Shown here one piece after another: positions 36,243 to 45,465 of a stretch of 64,000 bases of DNA. The DNA is from Fusobacterium gastrosuis (lineage in GTDB: Bacteria; Fusobacteriota; Fusobacteriia; Fusobacteriales; Fusobacteriaceae), in contig NZ_LT607734.1 of assembly GCF_900095285.1 (NCBI RefSeq), positions 372,001 to 436,000 on the forward strand, read 5' to 3'. The translations under genes and the position numbers were made by a program. Numbering within the stretch: position 1 is the stretch's first letter; every line of letters begins with the position of its first letter. The notes beneath the pieces were generated by a model. That model searched no databases, had not been told where the DNA came from, and worked only from the letters and a program-made list of their open reading frames with translations.

Positions 36243-37124
36243 TTATTTTACAGTATTTCTAAGTATTCCTATACCAGAAATTTCACATTCTACCATATCT
36301 CCTCTTTTCAAAAATTTATCTTTTTCATATCCAAGTCCTACTCCTGCAGGAGTTCCTGTTATTATGATATCTCCTGCTTCCAATGTTATTCCTTCTGAAA
36401 TTTCTGATATAATTTGGGAAATACTTTTTAACATATATTTTGTATTACTTTCCTGTCTAAGTTGATTATTAACTCTACTTTTTATTTCTACCTCTATCGG
36501 AAGAAGTAGCTCATCTTTATACACAATTACTGGCCCCATAGACGAAAATGTATCTAGACTTTTACCTCTATACCATTGATTATGTAATCTTTGCAAAGTT
36601 CTAGCAGATATGTCATTGAATATTGAATACCCAAAAATATACTCTTCTGCTTTTTCTTCAGATATATTTTTTCCATCTTTTCCAATTATAACAGCTAATT
36701 CAGCCTCATAATCTAGTTCTTTATCCAAATCTAATCTACTAATTATAGAGTCATCTTGTCCTATAATTTCTATTGCTCTTTTAGAAAAATAAACCGTTTT
36801 AGCTTTCTCTTCAATATTAATTTTAAAATAATTCTCAGTTTCTTTTATATGTTCCCTATAATTCAATCCAACACAAATTATGTCATGAATGGGTTTTCTT
36901 ATAGGTGATAATATTTTTATATCACTTTTTTGATAATATTTTTTATTTTTTAGAAATTCTCTTTTTATTTTCTCTACATCATTCAGAGAAAAAATTTTTA
37001 TCAAATCTAACATACTATTTATTTTTTTATCTAATATTTCTGAGATTTCAATTATTTTTTCTTCATCAACACTTAACATTCCAACTTTTTCTTTATTATC
37101 TACTAAAAATGTTAAAAACTTCAT
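36243..37124 (-). CDS. Fumarylacetoacetate hydrolase-family protein
   Basis: A 293-residue FAH-fold enzyme. After an N-terminal extension (about 70 residues) come ICVGLNYREHI, the metal-binding DYEAELAVIIG, FNDISARTLQ and the glycine-rich IITGTPAGVGLG. Family members hydrolyse C-C bonds of acylpyruvates or decarboxylate and hydrate keto acids. In sugar-acid operons relatives act on 2,4-diketo-3-deoxy acids. The precise reaction here is not shown. It lies 22 bases after the UxaA large-subunit gene. Confidence 0.85.
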   Translation of the reverse strand: MKFLTFLVDNKEKVGMLSVDEEKIIEISEILDKKINSMLDLIKIFSLNDVEKIKREFLKNKKYYQKSDIKILSPIRKPIHDIICVGLNYREHIKETENYFKINIEEKAKTVYFSKRAIEIIGQDDSIISRLDLDKELDYEAELAVIIGKDGKNISEEKAEEYIFGYSIFNDISARTLQRLHNQWYRGKSLDTFSSMGPVIVYKDELLLPIEVEIKSRVNNQLRQESNTKYMLKSISQIISEISEGITLEAGDIIITGTPAGVGLGYEKDKFLKRGDMVECEISGIGILRNTVK

Positions 37125-37146
37125 AAATTTTCCTTCTTATTTATTA

Positions 37147-38307
37147 TTAAACATAATTACATAATCTAGCTATTGCCATTTCTGTATACCCTAAAGTTTC
37201 TGCTTTTGTTTGTTTTCCATTAGATACTTCTATTACTTCTTTTAATAATTCTTCCCCTAGTTCTTTTAATGTTTGTGGTCCATATATAACTGGGCTAGCA
37301 TCTATATCAATATTATCTATCATGTTTTTATAAGTTATTTTGTTTCCAGTAATTTTTATAACTGGAGAAATTGGATTTCCTGTTGGTGTTCCTCTTCCAG
37401 TAGAGAAAACAATTATTTGAGCTCCTCCTGCAACCATTCCTGCTACAGATGAAGGATCATTTCCTGGAGTATCCATTATCACTAAACCTTTTTCTGTAAT
37501 TTCTTTTCCATAATCGAATACAGCAGTGACTTCACTATGACCGCCCTTATGAATACACCCTAAAGATTTTTCTTCTAGTGTAGTTAATCCTCCTGCTTTA
37601 TTTCCAGGAGATGGATTTCCTTCTCTAACCTCCTCACCAACTAATTGTAATGCTTTTTCATATCTATGAACTATTTCATATATTCTTTCTTTAACTTCTG
37701 GTGTTTTTGCTCTATTAGCTAAAATATGTTCCGCTCCTATAAATTCAGTTGTTTCTGATAGAATAGATGTTCCTCCTAATTCTACTATTCTATCACTTAA
37801 CTCCCCAATTAAAACATTAGATGCTAATCCACTTGTAGGATCTGAACCTCCACATTCTGTCCCTATTATTAATTCCGATATATCTATTTCTTCTCTTTGT
37901 AATTTTGATGCTTCTTGTGCCATTTTTCTTCCAGCTCGAACAGCTCTCTCAATAGTGGTTATAGTACCACCATTTTCTTGAATTATAAAAGTTTCCATGG
38001 GTTTATTTGTTCTTTCTTTTATAGCTTCTACAACTAAATCCATTTGACAATTTTCACAACCAAGAGAAACTACAACTATTCCATAAACATTTGGATTAGC
38101 TGCCATTCCTGCCATTACATCCATAGTTAATTGTTGATCTCCAGCAACCTGTGAACATCCATTTTGATTGTTAAATGTCACAGCTCCCTCTATTTGACTT
38201 GCAATTATTCTAGTTGTATCTGATGCACATACGCTTGCTGGTAGTATAAATATTTTATTCCTAATTCCTGCTTTTCCATCTGGTCTTCTATATCCTAAAA
38301 ATTTCAT
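37147..38307 (-). CDS. UxaA-family dehydratase, large subunit
   Basis: A 386-residue protein opening with GYRRPDGKAGIRNKI, the UxaA C-terminal domain pattern, with conserved Cys in NNQNGCSQVAGDQQ, SLGCENCQMDL and IGTECGGSD, plausible metal or Fe-S ligands. Altronate and galactarate dehydratases and the SuyB half of sulfolactate sulfo-lyase share this domain, so sequence alone leaves the substrate open. With KdgT and an aldolase nearby, a hexonate or hexarate dehydratase is favoured. Confidence 0.87.
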   Translation of the reverse strand: MKFLGYRRPDGKAGIRNKIFILPASVCASDTTRIIASQIEGAVTFNNQNGCSQVAGDQQLTMDVMAGMAANPNVYGIVVVSLGCENCQMDLVVEAIKERTNKPMETFIIQENGGTITTIERAVRAGRKMAQEASKLQREEIDISELIIGTECGGSDPTSGLASNVLIGELSDRIVELGGTSILSETTEFIGAEHILANRAKTPEVKERIYEIVHRYEKALQLVGEEVREGNPSPGNKAGGLTTLEEKSLGCIHKGGHSEVTAVFDYGKEITEKGLVIMDTPGNDPSSVAGMVAGGAQIIVFSTGRGTPTGNPISPVIKITGNKITYKNMIDNIDIDASPVIYGPQTLKELGEELLKEVIEVSNGKQTKAETLGYTEMAIARLCNYV

Positions 38308-38331
38308 ATTTCCCTCCTATAATTCGATATT

Positions 38332-38610
38332 TTATAAATTTTCTCTATGATCTTCAACATTATGTACATGTACATGTTGACCTTTTTTTATATCTTCTTT
38401 TGCTAGCCCTATATGTTCTCCATATTTAACTATAGCTTCCCCTTTTTTTATATTTTTTAATGCTATCTTATGATAAATTTGTATATCATTCACTGCATCA
38501 AATTCAAAAATTTCATCTCCATATTTACATTTTATTCTATCTCCAGATTCTATTTTTTCAATAGCTACTATAACATTATCTTTCTTATCTATCATCATTG
38601 CATTAATCAT
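38332..38610 (-). CDS. UxaA-family small subunit (SAF domain)
   Basis: A 92-residue SAF-domain protein ending in the characteristic IKKGQHVHVHNVEDHR. In UxaA this domain is fused to the large one, whereas here it is a separate gene 24 bases upstream of its partner, as in SuyAB and some altronate dehydratases. Together they form one dehydratase or lyase. Confidence 0.87.
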   Translation of the reverse strand: MINAMMIDKKDNVIVAIEKIESGDRIKCKYGDEIFEFDAVNDIQIYHKIALKNIKKGEAIVKYGEHIGLAKEDIKKGQHVHVHNVEDHRENL

Positions 38611-38623
38611 TTATAATCCTCCT

Positions 38624-39583
38624 TTATAATTTCTTCTCTATTTCCATTTGTGGTGCCCCATATTTTCTAGCCCACCAGTTTGTCATAAGTGGAGCTAATA
38701 TTGCTGTAACAACAACAGAAGCTGCAACTTGTGTAGTTGCCCCACTAACATATGGAGCCCAAGCCGGATCTATTAATCCTACTGCCGCTGGCACCGCAAC
38801 TGCATTTCCTGCTGTTGTCGCTACCGCCCATCCTGCATATCCAGGTCTTTTACCTATTATTCTGTCACAAAATACTATGAAACATCCCCCAACAAAAACT
38901 GTTATTAATCCTAAAATTATTCCTGGCACACCACCTTTTAAAACATTTGTTAAATTTATTCCTGCTCCTAAAGTTAAACCAACAAATGGAATCAAAATAT
39001 TTCCAGCCGGTTCTAAAAATTTTCTCATTTCATCATCAAGATTTCCTATTATCATCCCAACTATTATTGGAATAACTGTTGCTAGTAAAGCCATAAATGG
39101 GACATTAGCTAGTCCTGAAGCTCCTAACGCTATTAAAGTAAATAAAGGCCCATCATTTAAAGCTAAAAGAGCCATTGCAGCACAATCTGTTGTATCTCCA
39201 TAAGTTTTCATCAATGCTAAGTATACACTACCATTACTATTTGTAACTGCACTAATAATTGCTAAAGTTGTTAGCCCTAACACTCCGTTAAATCCAAATA
39301 TTTTCCCAACTGCAATTCCAATTGCAGCCCCTATTAAGAATTTAGAAATTAGAAGAATTCCTCCCCTTTTAAAAACTTTAGGCATATCTTTTAACTGCAA
39401 TGTTGTTCCCAAACAAAATAATTGTATCCCCATAGCAGTTGCCGCCCCTGCATTTGAAAAAGTTGCCGTTGTAAAAGACCCTATCTTCAACGCTGCTGGA
39501 AAAAATGTGTTCATAAAAGATCCTATAATTAAAGGAACTATCATCATCCCAGCTGGAACTTTTTTTAGAAACCTCATAATCAT
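38624..39583 (-). CDS. kdgT: 2-keto-3-deoxygluconate permease (KdgT family)
   Basis: A 319-residue secondary transporter with about ten helices, matching the KdgT family (KKVPAGMMIVPLIIGSFMNT, GKRPGYAGWAVATTAGNAV). The family imports 2-keto-3-deoxy-gluconate or related acids with protons. ATG 39583 has GGAGG at 7 bases. First gene of the operon and directly behind its promoter and operator. Confidence 0.92.
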   Translation of the reverse strand: MIMRFLKKVPAGMMIVPLIIGSFMNTFFPAALKIGSFTTATFSNAGAATAMGIQLFCLGTTLQLKDMPKVFKRGGILLISKFLIGAAIGIAVGKIFGFNGVLGLTTLAIISAVTNSNGSVYLALMKTYGDTTDCAAMALLALNDGPLFTLIALGASGLANVPFMALLATVIPIIVGMIIGNLDDEMRKFLEPAGNILIPFVGLTLGAGINLTNVLKGGVPGIILGLITVFVGGCFIVFCDRIIGKRPGYAGWAVATTAGNAVAVPAAVGLIDPAWAPYVSGATTQVAASVVVTAILAPLMTNWWARKYGAPQMEIEKKL

Positions 39584-39620
39584 ATAACGTCCTCCCTCTT
39601 TTCTTTTCTTATTTTATTTT

Positions 39621-39655
39621 ATTCGTATATACAAACTAAGTTCTTATATACGAAT
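39621..39655. promoter_or_regulatory. Perfect 11-bp inverted repeat, candidate IclR operator
   Basis: ATTCGTATATA (39621-39631) and TATATACGAAT (39645-39655) are exact reverse complements around a 13-base spacer. The site lies between the kdgT promoter and kdgT itself, just beyond the expected transcription start. A repressor bound there would block the operon. The divergently encoded IclR protein is the obvious candidate. Confidence 0.7.
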
Positions 39656-39666
39656 TTTATATTTCG

Positions 39667-39695
39667 ATATTAGCACAACTATTTTTTTATGTCAA
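39667..39695 (-). promoter_or_regulatory. Promoter of the kdgT sugar-acid operon
   Basis: On the minus strand TTGACA (39690-39695) and TAATAT (39667-39672) are 17 bases apart. The predicted start near 39660 leaves a leader of about 75 bases that holds the inverted repeat. Confidence 0.8.
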
Positions 39696-39839
39696 TATTT
39701 TTTTAAAATGTCTTATTTTAATATTATATAAGTATTATTAATATAATTTATTTTTTTATATATTTAATATTTTATAAAGGTATACAACTTTCTTTAAATT
39801 TGCTATAATTCTAATAAAAAGCTAAAAAAGGTGATAATA

Positions 39840-40628
39840 ATGGAAATTGTTGAACATCGACCAACTGCTAGAGTTTTAGATATTCTCGAGGTTCTTGCAA
39901 CTAATTCAGAAGGATTAACTCTCACAGAAATATCTAATTTGATAAAAGTTCCTAAGAGTACTATTCTCCCACTTATTCGTACTCTAGTTTTTAGAAAATT
40001 TCTTTTTTTTAATAAGAACTCTTATAAATATACTATCGGAATCAATTGTTTTTGTGTTGGCTCAAGTTATACGAATAATATGACTTCTTTAGAATTTATA
40101 AAAAATGAAATGAATTACATAGTCAAAGAGACTGATGAGATTTGTCAAATGGGTATTATGCACGATAATAAAGTCCTTTATATCGCTAAAGTTGACTCTA
40201 CTAACCCTATAAGAATTATATCTTATGTTGGAAAAAAACTTCCAGCATATTGTACAGCCTTAGGTAAAGCTATGTTATCTGAAACCTCTTTAAGTGATTT
40301 AAAAAAAATGTATCCAAATAAACTTATAGCTTTTACTAAAAATACTATTACAGATATTAATACTTTATATGATCAACTTTTAGAAGTAAAAGAAAAACAA
40401 ATAGCTAGTGAATACGGTGAAATTAATGAGCAATCTTATTGTCTAAGCACACCTATTTTTCAAAATAACAAAATAATTGCCGCCATTAGTGTAAGTGTCC
40501 CTTATTTTAGGATGAGTGACGAAAAAACTATTTTAATAAAAAAATTGCTTTTAGAAGCCAAAACTAAAATTGAAACTTTTTTAAAGGATAATAATATTGA
40601 TATAAATCCATTCAAAAATAATGACTAA
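39840..40628 (+). CDS. IclR-family transcriptional regulator
   Basis: A 262-residue regulator with an N-terminal winged helix (ARVLDILEVLATNSEGLTLT, EISNLIKVPKSTILPLI) and a C-terminal GAF-like effector domain (YIAKVDSTNPIRIISYVGKK, YCTALGKAMLSE). KdgR-type members repress 2-keto-3-deoxygluconate genes and release DNA when the keto acid binds. The ATG at 39840 has AAGGTG at good spacing, preferred to the in-frame GTG at 39831. Divergent from the operon it most likely controls. Confidence 0.9.
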   Translation: MEIVEHRPTARVLDILEVLATNSEGLTLTEISNLIKVPKSTILPLIRTLVFRKFLFFNKNSYKYTIGINCFCVGSSYTNNMTSLEFIKNEMNYIVKETDEICQMGIMHDNKVLYIAKVDSTNPIRIISYVGKKLPAYCTALGKAMLSETSLSDLKKMYPNKLIAFTKNTITDINTLYDQLLEVKEKQIASEYGEINEQSYCLSTPIFQNNKIIAAISVSVPYFRMSDEKTILIKKLLLEAKTKIETFLKDNNIDINPFKNND

Positions 40629-40691
40629 TTAGCTCCATACTATATATTTAATATTTAAATTATTTGTAAACAATTTAATTTTTAAAACTAA

Positions 40692-40720
40692 AAAAACCAA
40701 GTAAAAATTACTTGGTTTTT
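40692..40720. terminator. Bidirectional terminator
   Basis: AAAAACCAAGTAA and TTACTTGGTTTTT form a 13-bp stem with a 3-base loop. It closes the IclR gene and the convergent efflux operon. Confidence 0.85.
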
Positions 40721-40725
40721 ATTTT

Positions 40726-42090
40726 CTATCTCTTACTTGCTTTCCCACCAATAGCTTGATAAATTTTATTTTCTGCTTGTATCAAACTAAATTTTGTAGC
40801 CAATAAACTTAATTTTGCATCTTTCTCATCCAATAAAGATTCAAGCCATATTTTAAATTCTACTATTCCATTATTATATCTATTCTTATATTGCCTTTGT
40901 ATTTCAGATTGATATTTATAATTTTCTTGTTGTGCTTCTAAGTCCGAACTAGCTTTTTTATATAAATTATAATAATTGTCTATTTCATTTAAAGATTTTA
41001 CTATACTACTTTCAAAATCAAGTTTCACACTTTCATAATTAGCCTCATCTATTTTTATATTCCATTTAAGTGTATTCCAACTTAAAAATGGTAAATTTAT
41101 ATTTATACTTCCCAAGGCTATTGGTACACTTAGTGCACTATCTACTTTATTTGAGCTTGAACTTAAAGATGCTGCTAAACTAACACTTGGGTATACACTG
41201 TTTTGAGTTGCTTTAGCATTTTTAAAAGCTGAATTTAATCTATATTCAGAAGCTTTTACATCTGGTCTATTTGCAATAACTGATAGAGGAATATCTAAAT
41301 TTACTCCAATATCTTTCACTTCTAGAATATTTTTCATTTTAATCTCTATAATTTCTTCAGGTTTTAAATTTAATAAATTTCTTAAAATTTGTTCTAGACT
41401 TTTCTTTTCAGTTTCATATGAAACAAGACTATTTTTTAAATTTACTAAAGATTGATCTGATTGTAATTTTTCTAATGAACTTACATTTCCATATTTTAAT
41501 TTATTTTCTACTATTGCATTTATCTGTTTATACTCATTTAGTTTTTCATTTACAATTGAAATCATGTCGTTCAAATAAACTATATTGAAATAAGTGTCGA
41601 CAACATTATTTATTAAAGTCAATTTAGTTGCTTCTAAATCTTGAATTGTTGCTTTATATTCCCATTCTTTCGAGCTTGCAGTGTTAGATAATTTTTTCCA
41701 TAAATCAAGTTCATAATTTAAAGATAAAGAAGCCCCATGTTTTATAGTTGAATTTGTTCCAGTTTTTATATTTTTTGATGCTGAAGATCCAATATCTGCA
41801 GAAAAACTCGGAACTAAATCAGCTCCCACCAAATTAGCTTGATATAACGCTTTATTGACATTTATTGCTGCTTTTTTCATATCATTGTTATTTTTCAATG
41901 CATAGTTTATTATTTCATTTAACTCATCATTTTTATACTCTTTCCACCATTCTTTTTCTACGGTGTATTCACTTGAAATTTCTTGATATATTTTATAATC
42001 TTGTTGTACTTGGTTATAAGAACTATTTAAGTTTGTACAAGCTACTGTTACCATTAACGATAAAAGTATTGTTATTTTTTTTATTTTCAT
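40726..42090 (-). CDS. TolC/NodT-type outer-membrane efflux lipoprotein
   Basis: A 454-residue outer-membrane factor. The signal ends in a lipobox-like TVAC. Two repeated OEP segments of long alpha-helices follow (KAAINVNKALYQANLVGADL; VPSFSADIGSS; RPDVKASEYRLNSAF). It would form the exit duct of the MacAB pump encoded upstream in the same orientation, 20 bases away. Confidence 0.9.
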   Translation of the reverse strand: MKIKKITILLSLMVTVACTNLNSSYNQVQQDYKIYQEISSEYTVEKEWWKEYKNDELNEIINYALKNNNDMKKAAINVNKALYQANLVGADLVPSFSADIGSSASKNIKTGTNSTIKHGASLSLNYELDLWKKLSNTASSKEWEYKATIQDLEATKLTLINNVVDTYFNIVYLNDMISIVNEKLNEYKQINAIVENKLKYGNVSSLEKLQSDQSLVNLKNSLVSYETEKKSLEQILRNLLNLKPEEIIEIKMKNILEVKDIGVNLDIPLSVIANRPDVKASEYRLNSAFKNAKATQNSVYPSVSLAASLSSSSNKVDSALSVPIALGSININLPFLSWNTLKWNIKIDEANYESVKLDFESSIVKSLNEIDNYYNLYKKASSDLEAQQENYKYQSEIQRQYKNRYNNGIVEFKIWLESLLDEKDAKLSLLATKFSLIQAENKIYQAIGGKASKR

Positions 42091-42110
42091 TTTATCCCCT
42101 CATATAATTT

Positions 42111-44057
42111 TTACTCATGTGAAAGTGCTTCAATAGGATTTAATTTAGCCGCATTTTTTGCTGGCATATATCCAAAAATTACACCTATAATTGTTGAAAA
42201 TAGTACTGCCATAATTATCGAAAAACTCGAGAATAACATTACAAAATTTGTAACAAATTTATTAAACACTATTCCTATAATCCCCGATAGAAGAACTCCA
42301 GCTATTCCACCAATAAAACAGATCAAAACTGCTTCCAATAAAAACTGTTGTAATATATTTTTTTCTTTTGCTCCTATTGCCATTCTAATCCCAATCTCTT
42401 TAGTTCTTTCAGTTACCGATACCAACATTATATTCATAACCCCGATTCCACCAACAATTAGAGAAATAACTGCTATTGATGAAATTAAAATTTTCATTGT
42501 TCCCGTTGTGCTTTGAATAGTCTTTTTTAATGTATCTGTATTCATGATAAAAAAGTCTTTTTTACCATGTTTTGCTCTTATTAAATCTGTAATACTTTTT
42601 TGTGCTACTTGCGAATCTATATTCTCTTTTACTTTCACTGTAATTGAACCTATATATTTTTCACCACTTATTTTATTCATAACAACTGTATACGGAGAAA
42701 AAATATTCAAATCACTACTACTCATTCCCATTACATCACTTATATTTACAACTCCAATCACTTTCAATGGCTTTTTATTATATAATATAATTTTTCCTAT
42801 TGGATTTTCTCCATTAAATAGTGACTTTTTTACATTTTCATCTATCAGTGTGACTGAATCTGCACCACTAACTTCTTCTTTTGTAAAACCTCTACCATCT
42901 GAAATTTTTACCCCTTTTACATTAAAATAATCCGCTCCTACTCCCCTTAATACTGAGGAATAAGATTTATTTTCAAAAACTACTGTTCCCGAGCTTGTAC
43001 TATTTGGCGTTACACTTTCTACATACTTTTGTTTCTCTAAAATATTAACATCTGAAATCGATAAACTTTTAACCCTATTAGTTGATCTAGATCCCATACC
43101 TTCACCATTAAATATATCCATAGTATTAGTTCCTAAAGAGCTTATATTAGATAAAACTTTTTGCTGAGAACCATTTCCAATCGCTACAACACAAACTATT
43201 GATGCTATTCCTATTATTATTCCAAGCATTGTTAGAAGCGATCTCATTTTATGAGCAACTATTGCTCCAACTGACATTTTAAAAGCTTCAACAAACTGAT
43301 CTTTCCCGATTTGAAGTTTATTCTTTTCTGCTCCTATAATATCTTCTTGATTTTCTTCTTTTAAAAATAAATCTTTTTGCCTTGTGTCACTAAAAATTTC
43401 TCCATCTTTTATTTCAATTATTCTATTAGCTTGCTTTGCTATATCTTTATCATGTGTAACTAAAATTATAGTATGTCCCTCGTGATGGAGTTGATTTAAA
43501 ATTTCCATCACTTTTTTTCCACTTTTGGAATCTAATGCTCCAGTAGGCTCATCTGCCAAAATAATTTCTCCACCATTCATCAATGCTCTTGCAATAGAAA
43601 CCCTTTGCTGCTGTCCTCCCGATAATTGATTTGGTTTATTTTTTAGTTTATTTTCTAACTCCAATTTCTCTAAAAGTTTCTCAGCTCTACTCATTCTTAT
43701 CTCCTGTGAAACCCCTGCATAAATAGCTGGTAATGCCACATTTTCTTGAGCAGTTAACGAAGAAAGTAGATTATATCTTTGAAATATAAAGCCAAATTTT
43801 CTTTTCCTTAATTCTGATAATTCATCTGAACTAAGTTTGCTCACTTCTTCTCCATCTACATAATATTCTCCAGAACTTACTTTATCCAGACACCCTATAA
43901 TATTCATAAGAGTTGATTTTCCAGAACCTGACTGTCCTATGATGGATACAAAATCTCCTTTTTCTATGCTTATTGATATATTTTTTAATATATGCACTCT
44001 ATTTTCATCTTCACCAAAAAACTTATTAATATTTTTTATTTCAATAATATTTTTCAT
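42111..44057 (-). CDS. macB: MacB-type ABC efflux protein (ATPase-permease fusion)
   Basis: A 648-residue half-transporter. Residues 1-225 are a LolD/MacB ATPase (IGQSGSGKST, LSGGQQQRVSIARAL, ILADEPTGALD). A first helix near 270 starts the FtsX-like part, then a periplasmic MacB-PCD domain and three C-terminal helices (GGIGVMNIMLVSVTERTKEI). It expels peptides, toxins or macrolides to the outer duct through MacA. It lies 33 bases after macA. Confidence 0.94.
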   Translation of the reverse strand: MKNIIEIKNINKFFGEDENRVHILKNISISIEKGDFVSIIGQSGSGKSTLMNIIGCLDKVSSGEYYVDGEEVSKLSSDELSELRKRKFGFIFQRYNLLSSLTAQENVALPAIYAGVSQEIRMSRAEKLLEKLELENKLKNKPNQLSGGQQQRVSIARALMNGGEIILADEPTGALDSKSGKKVMEILNQLHHEGHTIILVTHDKDIAKQANRIIEIKDGEIFSDTRQKDLFLKEENQEDIIGAEKNKLQIGKDQFVEAFKMSVGAIVAHKMRSLLTMLGIIIGIASIVCVVAIGNGSQQKVLSNISSLGTNTMDIFNGEGMGSRSTNRVKSLSISDVNILEKQKYVESVTPNSTSSGTVVFENKSYSSVLRGVGADYFNVKGVKISDGRGFTKEEVSGADSVTLIDENVKKSLFNGENPIGKIILYNKKPLKVIGVVNISDVMGMSSSDLNIFSPYTVVMNKISGEKYIGSITVKVKENIDSQVAQKSITDLIRAKHGKKDFFIMNTDTLKKTIQSTTGTMKILISSIAVISLIVGGIGVMNIMLVSVTERTKEIGIRMAIGAKEKNILQQFLLEAVLICFIGGIAGVLLSGIIGIVFNKFVTNFVMLFSSFSIIMAVLFSTIIGVIFGYMPAKNAAKLNPIEALSHE

Positions 44058-44090
44058 ACTTTATTTCTCCCAATGACTCCATCCTAATTT

Positions 44091-45260
44091 TTAGAATCTT
44101 CTTTGTGGCATCCTATCCAAACCTTCAGTTCCACTTAGCTGAGTAACAATTATTTCTTCTCCTTCCTTTAAACCATCCTTAATTTCAGTTGAAAGCCCAT
44201 CTGATATTCCAACAATTACTTCCCTCGTTTCTACTTGATTTTTTTCTCTTAATACTTTAACTATATTTTTATTATCTACTTTTTGTACAGCTACTGTGGG
44301 AACTAATAAAATATTATTTTCTGCTTTGATTGTTATAGTATTAGTCGTTGTCATTCCTATTCTTAAATTATTATCTGTATTATCTAAAATTATATTTGCG
44401 TAATAGTAAACTGCTGAACTATTACTAACAGATTCGCTATACTCGTCATCTGTCAGCGTTGAAGTTGCTAAATCTACTGATTGAACCGTTGACTTATACT
44501 TCAGTTCTGGATTAGCTAAACTTGAAATTTCAACTTCCATACCATTTTTTACTTTTGTTATATCACCTTCTGCTACTTCTGCCTTAATAAGCATTTTATT
44601 TATATCCGCAACTTGAACTATTGTTGGAGCACTTTGATTACTATTTACTGTTTGACCAACTGATACAGGTATTGAAATTATTACTCCATCTATGGGAGAA
44701 GTTATTGTTGTATAAGACAAGTTTGTTTCTGCTGTTTTAACTGATATGCTTGCTTGTGCTATAAGTTCATCATATTCTGCAACACTTGCTTTTGCTATTT
44801 CTAATTCTTCCTTTGAACTTTCGTAATCATCTTGTGATATTGATTTCTCTCTATATAAATTCGACATTCTATTAAATTTTGATGAAGCCACTTGTAATTT
44901 CACTTTTGCACTTTTCCTTTGTGCTTCATAAGATTTTAACTTAGATTTTGCTTCTTCTAAATTATTATTTTGTGTTAGTGAATCTATTGTTGCTATTAAA
45001 TCACCTTTCTTTACTTCCTGCCCTAAACTAACGTTTATGCTTGTAATCTTCCCAGAAACCTGTGCTCCAACTTCAACACGATTACTTGATCTAACAGTTC
45101 CAGAAGCTGTTATCGTCTGTGAAATATTTCCTTTTTTTACAGTTTCTGTTAAATATTTCACTTCATCCTTTGGTTTTTTAAAAATTGTATAGCATGCACT
45201 TCCTAAAATAACTAAACTAGCTACTATTATTAATTTTAAATACTTTTTTATCACATTCAT
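44091..45260 (-). CDS. macA: MacA-type periplasmic adaptor
   Basis: A 389-residue membrane-fusion protein with an N-terminal anchor (LIIVASLVILGSACYTIF), lipoyl-like halves (SGTVRSSNRVEVGAQVSGKI; SPIDGVIISIPVSVGQTV) around a coiled-coil hairpin (about residues 95-170), and a beta-barrel C-terminal region. It links MacB to the outer-membrane duct. First gene of the three-gene operon. Confidence 0.92.
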   Translation of the reverse strand: MNVIKKYLKLIIVASLVILGSACYTIFKKPKDEVKYLTETVKKGNISQTITASGTVRSSNRVEVGAQVSGKITSINVSLGQEVKKGDLIATIDSLTQNNNLEEAKSKLKSYEAQRKSAKVKLQVASSKFNRMSNLYREKSISQDDYESSKEELEIAKASVAEYDELIAQASISVKTAETNLSYTTITSPIDGVIISIPVSVGQTVNSNQSAPTIVQVADINKMLIKAEVAEGDITKVKNGMEVEISSLANPELKYKSTVQSVDLATSTLTDDEYSESVSNSSAVYYYANIILDNTDNNLRIGMTTTNTITIKAENNILLVPTVAVQKVDNKNIVKVLREKNQVETREVIVGISDGLSTEIKDGLKEGEEIIVTQLSGTEGLDRMPQRRF

Positions 45261-45400
45261 AAAAATTTCCCCTTTTTCATTTATATTTTTTTATATTAAT
45301 TTATGAACATGAATCTAAAATGAATAAAACAATAGAGTTTCTATCATTAATCAATGATTTGAAAAATATATTAAATTTATACTTTCTTACATAATTAATA

Positions 45401-45439
45401 AAAGCCACACTTAGTCCAATTTACTAGGTGTAGCTTTTT
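45401..45439. terminator. Terminator between macA and the pdxR-like gene
   Basis: Two 15-base arms (45401-45415 and 45423-45437) pair with two wobble positions and are flanked by A and T runs. On the minus strand it ends the MocR/PdxR transcript. Confidence 0.7.
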
Positions 45440-45465
45440 ATGTTCTCATTTTCTTTTTTTATTTA

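Noticed and set aside
45343..45358. ATCATT-N4-AATGAT dyad upstream of macA
   Set aside because: Six-base arms of A/T-rich sequence are expected by chance here, and no regulator or promoter elements align with it.
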